A stretch of DNA of 7,158 bases from Prevotella sp. (GTDB lineage Bacteria > Bacteroidota > Bacteroidia > Bacteroidales > Bacteroidaceae), in the NCBI GenBank assembly GCA_021203915.1, contig JAJQAI010000312.1, forward strand, positions 1 through 7,158. The letters run 5' to 3'. Made by a program: the position numbers and the translations under genes. Position 1 is the first letter of the stretch, and each line of letters opens with the position of its first letter. Below the pieces are notes generated by a model. That model saw only the letters and a program-made list of their open reading frames with translations. It had not been told where the DNA came from and did not search any database. Below, in pieces: positions 1 to 4,796 of the stretch.

Positions 1-1079
1 GTATGATTGGAGACCCTTCGGGAAAGAGTGCCGAGCGCAACCTTCTTGATGAAAAAACATTACGTCATAATCAAGAATGCATAAAGGCTCAACTATCTAA
101 ATTCCTTGACTTTGAAAGCGATGCTCCTAATCGTGCAGAACTGGTTAATAACTACGACTGGATGAAAGATATGACTTTTTTGGATTTTGCTCGAGAGATA
201 GGAAAGCACATCACCGTTAACTACATGATGGCAAAGGATAGTGTACAGCAACGTCTTAATGGTGAAGCTAGAGATGGACTTTCATTTACAGAGTTCACAT
301 ACCAATTACTTCAAGGATACGATTTCCTACACTTATATAGAACAAAGGGGTGTAAACTCCAAATGGGCGGAAATGATCAATGGGGAAATATGACAACGGG
401 TACAGAACTAATACGCCGTATCCTTGGTAGTCAAAGCGAGGCATATGCCCTTACCTGCCCATTAATAACAAAAGCCGATGGTAAGAAGTTTGGCAAAACC
501 GAAAGCGGTAATATTTGGCTTGATCCAAAAAGAACATCTCCATATAAGTTTTACCAATTCTGGCTCAATGTTAGCGATGATGATGCAGAACGCTATATAA
601 AGATATTCACAAGCTTGGATAAGGAAACTATCCAATCTTTAACAAGGGAACATCTTGAAGATCCAGGGCGTCGCGTTCTGCAAAGAAAACTAGCTGAGCA
701 AGTGACTATAATGGTACATTCTCAAGAAGATTATGACCTAGCCGTTGAAGCCTCTAACATACTCTTTGGAAAGTCCACAGGAGAAAGCCTGCTAAAACTT
801 GATGAGCAAACACTTCTTGATATTTTTGAGGGCGTACCTCGGTTTTGTGTATCTAAAGACCAACTTAATCAAGTAGCCCTTGACCTTCTAACACTTTCTG
901 CACCTATATTTGCTAGTAAAGGTGAGATGAGAAAACTTGTTCAAGGTGGAGGTGTATCCATAAATAAAGAAAAACTTCAAGCATTTGATAAAATCATAAC
1001 CGTTGAGGATTTTATAAAGGGAAAATACCTTCTAGTACAAAAAGGGAAGAAGAACTATTTCCTTATCACTTTAGAGTGA
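1..1079 (+). CDS. tyrS: Tyrosyl-tRNA synthetase, 5'-truncated by window edge
   Basis: Class I aminoacyl-tRNA synthetase that activates tyrosine with ATP and charges tRNA-Tyr in the cytoplasm. The reading frame is already open at base 1, and the Met codon at base 3 is internal, in the family segment [13 protein letters not shown]. About 70 N-terminal residues, including the HIGH motif, are therefore missing compared with the usual length of about 420-430. Counting from that Met, 358 residues remain. The tyrosine pocket pattern Y100-x3-Q104-x2-D107 is present, followed by GGNDQWGN at 122-129, the KMSKS-equivalent KFGKT at 162-166 and the following [10 protein letters not shown]-terminal S4-like RNA-binding domain lies at about 300-358 ([23 protein letters not shown]). 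The stop is TGA. The gene appears intact at its 3' end. Identification is firm; nothing can be said about its promoter or true start. Confidence 0.97.
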   Translation, partial: MIGDPSGKSAERNLLDEKTLRHNQECIKAQLSKFLDFESDAPNRAELVNNYDWMKDMTFLDFAREIGKHITVNYMMAKDSVQQRLNGEARDGLSFTEFTYQLLQGYDFLHLYRTKGCKLQMGGNDQWGNMTTGTELIRRILGSQSEAYALTCPLITKADGKKFGKTESGNIWLDPKRTSPYKFYQFWLNVSDDDAERYIKIFTSLDKETIQSLTREHLEDPGRRVLQRKLAEQVTIMVHSQEDYDLAVEASNILFGKSTGESLLKLDEQTLLDIFEGVPRFCVSKDQLNQVALDLLTLSAPIFASKGEMRKLVQGGGVSINKEKLQAFDKIITVEDFIKGKYLLVQKGKKNYFLITLE

Positions 1080-1105
1080 AAATGCCTCCAATTACACCTC
1101 TTAGG

Positions 1106-1141
1106 CGACCAAATATTTAAAAGGAAGGAAAAATTTGGTCG
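1106..1141. repeat. Perfect 9-bp inverted repeat after tyrS
   Basis: CGACCAAAT (1106-1114) is exactly repeated as ATTTGGTCG (1133-1141) around an 18-base A-rich spacer, 27 bases after the tyrS stop. In RNA it can form a hairpin, but no U-tract follows (GTGATTTAAAAA), so it is a poor intrinsic terminator. The right arm contains the TTTG that serves as the -33 box of the tRNA-Gln promoter. It could be an mRNA 3'-end hairpin for tyrS, an operator at the tRNA promoter, or chance. Confidence 0.55.
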
Positions 1142-1165
1142 TGATTTAAAAATGCACTAACTTTG
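1134..1165 (+). promoter_or_regulatory. Bacteroidetes-type promoter of tRNA-Gln
   Basis: TTTG (1134-1137) and TAACTTTG (1158-1165) match the Bacteroidetes primary-sigma consensus TTTG / TAnnTTTG with exactly 20 bp between them. The -7 box ends 10 bases before the mature tRNA 5' end at 1176, which predicts a leader of only a few nucleotides. This is the best promoter in the window and supports a phylum-level assignment. Confidence 0.85.
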
Positions 1166-1175
1166 CAATCGCTAT

Positions 1176-1246
1176 TGTCCTATGGTGTAATGGTAGCACT
1201 ACAGTTTTTGGTTCTGTCAGTGGTGGTTCAAGTCCGCCTGGGACAA
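1176..1246 (+). tRNA. tRNA-Gln (anticodon UUG)
   Basis: The cloverleaf folds cleanly. The acceptor stem TGTCCTA (1176-1182) pairs with TGGGACA (1239-1245) with one G-U, and the discriminator is A1246. The D stem is GTG (1185-1187) with CAC (1197-1199). The anticodon stem is 1201-1205 with 1213-1217, and the T stem GGTGG (1222-1226) pairs with CCGCC (1234-1238) around the loop TTCAAGT. The seven-base anticodon loop TTTTGGT places TTG at 1208-1210, which reads CAA, and CAG by wobble. The weak first acceptor pair U1-A72 and the U31-U39 opposition closing the anticodon loop are both also seen in E. coli tRNA-Gln, which strengthens the identity. The 3' CCA is not encoded (ACTTT follows), so it must be added by the CCA-adding enzyme. 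It is a single-gene transcription unit with its own promoter and terminator. Confidence 0.97.
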
Positions 1247-1250
1247 CTTT

Positions 1251-1303
1251 AAGAAAATGCGCAAGTTCTTGGAAATCAAGTCTTTTGCGCATTTTCTTTT
1301 TTT
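1251..1303 (+). terminator. Intrinsic terminator of tRNA-Gln
   Basis: AAGAAAATGCGCAA (1251-1264) pairs perfectly over 14 bp with TTGCGCATTTTCTT (1285-1298). The loop contains a small nested stem, CTTG (1268-1271) with CAAG (1277-1280). The right arm runs into a T-tract ending at 1303. This is a canonical Rho-independent terminator starting five bases after the tRNA. Confidence 0.9.
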
Positions 1304-1304
1304 A

Positions 1305-1318
1305 TTTTCCGCGGAAAA
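1305..1318. promoter_or_regulatory. Perfect 14-bp palindrome upstream of kduI
   Basis: TTTTCCGCGGAAAA is identical to its reverse complement. It has a GC core in AT-rich DNA and is centred about 42 bp upstream of the start of the kduI -7 box at 1354. The symmetry and position suit a dimeric transcription factor site, perhaps an activator. No bound factor can be named from sequence, and one palindrome of this size could arise by chance in a window this long. Confidence 0.4.
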
Positions 1319-1323
1319 GTGGG

Positions 1324-1350
1324 AAAAAGTGCAAGAATCTCGCATTTTTT
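1324..1350 (+). repeat. A/T-flanked inverted repeat, possible second terminator or operator
   Basis: AAAAAGTGC (1324-1332) pairs with GCATTTTTT (1342-1350), nine pairs with one G-U, around a nine-base loop. The right arm ends in six T, the polarity of a weak intrinsic terminator, and it resembles a degenerate copy of the stem just upstream (AAAATGCGCAA / TTGCGCATTTT). It ends three bases before the kduI -7 box, so it occupies the place where a -33 box should be and may act as a DNA site instead. Confidence 0.45.
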
Positions 1351-1353
1351 CGT

Positions 1354-1361
1354 TAAGTTTG
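1354..1361 (+). promoter_or_regulatory. -7 box of the kduID promoter
   Basis: TAAGTTTG matches TAnnTTTG exactly and lies 53 bases before the kduI ATG, predicting a 5' leader of about 45 nt. No TTTG occurs at the expected distance of about 20 bp upstream; that region is filled by the inverted repeat at 1324-1350. A promoter lacking its -33 box would be expected to need an activator, which suits an inducible catabolic operon. That dependence is inference. Confidence 0.6.
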
Positions 1362-1414
1362 CATTTGGAACGTTTTTCTTGTCCTAAGACATAAAGTTAT
1401 CCTAACTACATACC

Positions 1415-2260
1415 ATGAAAACAAATTTCCAGATTCGCTATGCTGCGCATCCAAAGGATGCTAAAAATTACGATACTGAGCGTATTCGTGAGGATTTTTT
1501 GATAGAGAAAATCTTCTTACCCGATGAAGTTAACATGGTATATTCTATGTATGATAGAATGATTGTTGGTGGGGCTATGCCCGTAAGGGAAGAACTTGTT
1601 TTAGAGGCTATTGATCCACTAAAAGCTCCACATTTTACCACTCGGCGTGAGATTGGTATTTTTCATGTGGGAGGAGAAGAAGGTATGGTTAAAGTTGGAG
1701 AAGAAACCTTTACTCTAGGCTATAAAGAGGCTCTATATGTTGGACGAGGAGAACGTGATGTTATCTTTTCAAGCAAAGATAGCTCAAATCCTGCCAAATT
1801 TTATTTTAATAGTGTTACAGCACATAGAGAGTACCCCCCAAAGAAAATCACCAAAAAGGATGCTATCATTGCTCATATGGGTTCTCTTGAAATGAGTAAT
1901 GAACGTGACATAAATAAGATGATTGTATCGCAAGTTCTTCCTACTTGCCAACTCCAAATGGGAATGACTGAACTTTTCACGGGAAGTGTATGGAACACTA
2001 TGCCTGCACATGTTCATAGCCGTAGAATGGAGGCTTATTTCTATTTTGATTTACCCGAGGATCAAGCCATTTGCCATTTTATGGGAGAAATTAAAGAAAC
2101 GCGCCACATTTGGATGAGAAATAATCAAGCTGTACTTTCTCCTGAGTGGAGCATTCATAGTGCAGCAGCAACACACAATTACACCTTTATATGGGGTATG
2201 GGTGGTGAAAATCAAGACTACTCAGATCAAGATTTTTCAGAAATTATAGATTTAAAGTAA
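1415..2260 (+). CDS. kduI: 5-dehydro-4-deoxy-D-glucuronate isomerase (KduI)
   Basis: Converts 5-keto-4-deoxyuronate (DKI), the open form of the unsaturated uronate released by pectate lyases and unsaturated glucuronyl hydrolases, to 3-deoxy-D-glycero-2,5-hexodiulosonate (DKII); EC 5.3.1.17, cytoplasmic. The product has 281 residues against 278 in E. coli. The metal-binding set of this cupin-fold enzyme is complete: H199 and H201 in MPAHVHSRRMEAY, E206 in the same motif, and H248 in WSIHSAAATHNY, each offset by three from the E. coli residues H196, H198, E203 and H245. The family string CQLQMGMTELFTGSVWNTMP precedes it. The ATG at 1415 fits the family N-terminus (NFQIRYAAHPKDAKNYDTERIRE); no Shine-Dalgarno is seen, as is usual for this phylum. 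It is first in an operon with kduD and has a leader of about 45 nt. Confidence 0.97.
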   Translation: MKTNFQIRYAAHPKDAKNYDTERIREDFLIEKIFLPDEVNMVYSMYDRMIVGGAMPVREELVLEAIDPLKAPHFTTRREIGIFHVGGEEGMVKVGEETFTLGYKEALYVGRGERDVIFSSKDSSNPAKFYFNSVTAHREYPPKKITKKDAIIAHMGSLEMSNERDINKMIVSQVLPTCQLQMGMTELFTGSVWNTMPAHVHSRRMEAYFYFDLPEDQAICHFMGEIKETRHIWMRNNQAVLSPEWSIHSAAATHNYTFIWGMGGENQDYSDQDFSEIIDLK

Positions 2261-2285
2261 CATTAACTTAAAAAAATTCTAATAT

Positions 2286-3089
2286 ATGGATACATTTTCA
2301 AGTAAATTTTCCCTTGAGGGAAAGGTTGCTCTTATAACTGGAGCAGCCTATGGAATAGGTTTTGCCATTGCAGAGGCCTATGCAAAGGCTGGTGCTAAAA
2401 TTGCATTTAACTGCCGTGGACAACACCACATGGATCAAGCTATTGCTGATTATAAAGCTAAAGGAATTGACGCTAAGGGTTATATTTGCGATGTTACTAA
2501 AGAAGATGAGGTTAAGAAGATGGTTAGTGATATCGAAAAGGACCTAGGTGTAATTGATATTCTTGTTAACAACGCTGGTATTATCAAGCGCATCCCAATG
2601 ATAGAAATGACCGCAGAGGAGTTCCGTCAAGTAGTAGACATTGATTTAAATGCTCCATTCATAGTTTCAAAGGCAGTTATTCCTGGAATGATAAAGAAAG
2701 GTCATGGTAAAATTATCAATATCTGCTCTATGATGAGTGAACTAGGTAGGGAAACAGTATCTGCATATGCTGCTGCTAAAGGTGGACTAAAGATGTTAAC
2801 ACGTAACATCTGCTCTGAGTATGGAGAGCACAACATACAATGCAATGGTATAGGACCGGGTTACATTGCAACCCCACAGACTGCACCACTTCGTGAGCTT
2901 CAACCAGACGGCAGTCGTCATCCTTTCGATAGCTTTATACTTGCTAAAACTCCAGCTAACCGTTGGGGAACACCAGAAGATTTAATGGGACCTGCCGTAT
3001 TCCTTGCTTCTGAGGCATCAGACTTTGTTAATGGTCACGTTCTATATGTAGATGGCGGTATTCTAGCATATATTGGCAAACAGCCATAA
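2286..3089 (+). CDS. kduD: 2-dehydro-3-deoxy-D-gluconate 5-dehydrogenase (KduD)
   Basis: NAD(H)-dependent short-chain dehydrogenase that reduces DKII, the KduI product, to 2-keto-3-deoxygluconate (KDG), which then enters the KdgK/KdgA route to pyruvate and glyceraldehyde 3-phosphate. It has 267 residues. The Rossmann nucleotide motif is TGAAYGIG (18-25), followed by NNAG (95-98), N122, and the catalytic S148, Y161 and K165 (YAAAK), with correct 13-residue Ser-Tyr spacing. PGYIATPQT at 191-199 starts the substrate lid. The protein is about 14 residues longer than E. coli KduD (253), mostly in the lid (about 197-222, LRELQPDGSRHPFDSFILAKTP) and the C-terminal tail. The start follows kduI by 25 bp of A/T-rich spacer without a promoter box or terminator, so the two are one transcript. 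The kduI neighbour is what makes KduD the choice over gluconate or generic 3-oxoacyl reductases of the same fold. Confidence 0.93.
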   Translation: MDTFSSKFSLEGKVALITGAAYGIGFAIAEAYAKAGAKIAFNCRGQHHMDQAIADYKAKGIDAKGYICDVTKEDEVKKMVSDIEKDLGVIDILVNNAGIIKRIPMIEMTAEEFRQVVDIDLNAPFIVSKAVIPGMIKKGHGKIINICSMMSELGRETVSAYAAAKGGLKMLTRNICSEYGEHNIQCNGIGPGYIATPQTAPLRELQPDGSRHPFDSFILAKTPANRWGTPEDLMGPAVFLASEASDFVNGHVLYVDGGILAYIGKQP

Positions 3090-3103
3090 GTCGCTTACTT
3101 TTA

Positions 3104-3164
3104 TCCCTTATGTTCCAAATCTAATAACCGAATATTTAAATAATTGGGATTTGGACATAAGGGA
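3104..3164 (+). repeat. Long imperfect hairpin after kduD
   Basis: Bases 3104-3121 (TCCCTTATGTTCCAAATC) pair with 3148-3164 (GATTTGGACATAAGGGA) over 17 bp with one bulged T at 3114, around a 26-base A/T-rich loop. No U-tract follows the right arm (AAATTT), so it is not itself a standard terminator. It could stabilise the kduID mRNA 3' end. Its right arm overlaps the left arm of the terminator at 3153-3179, so the two structures exclude one another. Confidence 0.65.
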
Positions 3165-3179
3165 AATTTATGTCCTTTT
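3153..3179 (+). terminator. Probable intrinsic terminator of kduID
   Basis: GGACATAA (3153-3160) pairs perfectly with TTATGTCC (3168-3175) around a seven-base loop, GGGAAAT, followed by TTTT. The stem is short and only moderately GC-rich, so it should be a modest terminator. It competes with the longer hairpin at 3104-3164. Confidence 0.55.
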
Positions 3180-3181
3180 CG

Positions 3182-3213
3182 TTCGCATAATCGGATTCTA
3201 AGCAGTATCTTTG
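3182..3213 (+). promoter_or_regulatory. Promoter of cysS
   Basis: TATCTTTG (3206-3213) is an exact TAnnTTTG -7 box, with TTCG (3182-3185), three of four matches to the -33 TTTG, exactly 20 bp upstream. Transcription would begin near 3220, giving a leader of about 42 nt to the ATG at 3262. Its position decides the cysS start: the TTG at 3211 lies inside this box and cannot be translated from this promoter. Confidence 0.7.
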
Positions 3214-3261
3214 CGCTTGCTTAAATATATTTTTAGCATATCATCCAATATCAAGGTTGCT

Positions 3262-4752
3262 ATGGAACAGATATTACTTATTTACAATACACTTTCACGT
3301 AGAAAAGAACGTTTTGAGCCTATTAATCCACCAAATGTAGGAATGTATGTATGTGGACCTACTGTTTACGGAGATCCTCATTTGGGTCATGCACGTCCTG
3401 CAATTACATTTGATGTTGTATTTAGATACCTTCGTCATCTTGGATATAAGGTGCGTTATGTTAGAAACATTACTGACGTAGGGCATTTAGAGCAAGATAG
3501 AGATGAGGGTGATGATAAAATTGCAAAAAAGGCACGCTTAGAGCAATTAGAGCCCATGGAAGTAGCACAGTACTATACCAATAGGTATCATGAGGCTATG
3601 GAAAAGCTCAACGTCTTACCACCTAGCATTGAACCGCATGCAACAGGTCACATTATAGAACAACAACAACTGGTAAAACAAATTTTAGATCGTGGCTTTG
3701 CATACGAAAGTTGTGGAAGCATATATTTTGACACTGCTAAATATGATAAAGAGTATCATTACGGAATTCTCTCAGGCAGAAACCTTAATGATGTAAAGGA
3801 TGCAAGTAGGCAATTAGAAGGTGTCTCAGAAAAACATGCTCAAGCAGACTTTGCTCTATGGAAGAAAGCACAACCTGAACATATAATGCGTTGGCCAAGT
3901 CCATGGAGTGATGGTTTCCCTGGTTGGCATTGTGAATGTACAGCAATGGGAAGAAAATATCTTGGCTCTCACTTTGATATTCATGGCGGTGGAATGGATT
4001 TAATTTTCCCACATCATGAGTGCGAAATAGCACAAGCAGTAGCCTCACAAGGAGATCAAATGGTTAAATACTGGATGCACAACAACATGATAACCATTGA
4101 TGGACAAAAGATGGGTAAATCACTTGGAAATTTCATAACACTTGAGGAATTCTTTACCGGTAGCCACAAATTACTCCGTCAAGCGTACTCCCCAATGACT
4201 ATACGTTTCTTTATTCTTTCGGCACATTATCGTGGAACAGTTGACTTTTCAGATGAGGCTCTTGAAGCTAGTCAAAAAGGACTTTCTCGCCTTATGAATG
4301 GAATTTCGGATTTAACTCGCATACAAGCAGAAAAAGAAAGTGATCCCTCAACAAAGGCTTTTGTTTCTTCCCTCCGACAAAAATGCTACGATGCAATGAA
4401 TGATGATATTCAAACGCAAATTGTAATTGGAAATCTTTTCGAGGCTTCTCGCCTAATAAATACAATAATAGACCATAAAGCTTCTATTTCAAAAGAAGAC
4501 CTTGAGGAACTTTCTTTAGTTATGCATCTTTTTGCTTTTGATATTCTTGGTCTAAAGCCAAGCAATAGTAGCAATAGTGGTCTTCGTGAAGAAGCATTTG
4601 GAAAAGTAGTTGACATGGTTCTTTTGCTTCGTGATAAAGCAAAAAAAGAGAAAGATTGGGCAACAAGCGATAAGATTCGCGATGCACTTAGTCAAGCAGG
4701 CTTTGAGGTTAAAGACACAAAAGACGGTTTTGTTTGGAAACTCAATAAATAA
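3262..4752 (+). CDS. cysS: Cysteinyl-tRNA synthetase
   Basis: Class I synthetase that charges tRNA-Cys with cysteine in the cytoplasm; it needs an active-site zinc that recognises the cysteine thiol. It has 496 residues, against 461 in E. coli. The zinc ligands are all visible: C31 ([10 protein letters not shown]), C226 ([10 protein letters not shown]), H251 and E255 (FPHHECE). The ATP-binding motifs are HLGH at 40-43 and KMGKS at 283-287. An anticodon-stem-binding helical region follows (about 330-435), then a C-terminal part ending in the family-typical [14 protein letters not shown] segment. The frame is open further upstream to a TTG at 3211, but those residues ([16 protein letters not shown]) look non-native and lie over the promoter. 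The ATG at 3262 gives the expected start, [20 protein letters not shown]. It is transcribed alone and converges on rnr. Confidence 0.97.
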   Translation: MEQILLIYNTLSRRKERFEPINPPNVGMYVCGPTVYGDPHLGHARPAITFDVVFRYLRHLGYKVRYVRNITDVGHLEQDRDEGDDKIAKKARLEQLEPMEVAQYYTNRYHEAMEKLNVLPPSIEPHATGHIIEQQQLVKQILDRGFAYESCGSIYFDTAKYDKEYHYGILSGRNLNDVKDASRQLEGVSEKHAQADFALWKKAQPEHIMRWPSPWSDGFPGWHCECTAMGRKYLGSHFDIHGGGMDLIFPHHECEIAQAVASQGDQMVKYWMHNNMITIDGQKMGKSLGNFITLEEFFTGSHKLLRQAYSPMTIRFFILSAHYRGTVDFSDEALEASQKGLSRLMNGISDLTRIQAEKESDPSTKAFVSSLRQKCYDAMNDDIQTQIVIGNLFEASRLINTIIDHKASISKEDLEELSLVMHLFAFDILGLKPSNSSNSGLREEAFGKVVDMVLLLRDKAKKEKDWATSDKIRDALSQAGFEVKDTKDGFVWKLNK

Positions 4753-4755
4753 GTT

Positions 4756-4791
4756 TTTTTTGCTGGGGGAGGGGCTTCCCCTAGCAAAAAA
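4756..4791. repeat. Hairpin between convergent cysS and rnr, reversed tract polarity
   Basis: A 15-bp stem pairs 4756-4770 (six T, then GCTGGGGGA) with 4777-4791 (TCCCCTAGC, then six A). It contains one G-U, and the loop is GGGGCT. It fills most of the 44 bp between the two stop codons. On both strands the T-run comes before the GC stem and the A-run after it, the opposite of a classical bidirectional terminator. It probably forms the 3' end of one or both mRNAs, but by stem strength or processing rather than by a standard U-tract. Confidence 0.7.
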
Positions 4792-4796
4792 GTTCT

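Noticed and set aside
3..5. ATG at base 3 as the start of tyrS
   Set aside because: The residues that follow are an internal conserved segment of TyrRS, and the HIGH motif that should precede it is missing; the gene is cut by the window edge, not truncated in the genome as far as can be seen.
1380..1391. TGTCCTAAGACA, a near-palindrome in the kduI leader
   Set aside because: Only five of six pairs match and there is no loop, so it is within chance expectation; no regulator can be tied to it.
1784..2017. 77-codon minus-strand frame inside kduI
   Set aside because: It is antisense to the conserved part of KduI leading into the metal-binding motif, with no recognisable protein features.
3211..3261. 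Possible N-terminal extension of cysS from a TTG codon
   Set aside because: The TTG overlaps the -7 box of the cysS promoter, the added residues do not resemble the CysRS N-terminus, and the ATG at 3262 gives the expected family start.
3785..4048. 87-codon minus-strand frame inside cysS
   Set aside because: It lies opposite the zinc-binding region of CysRS, which is under strong constraint; the frame is a by-product.
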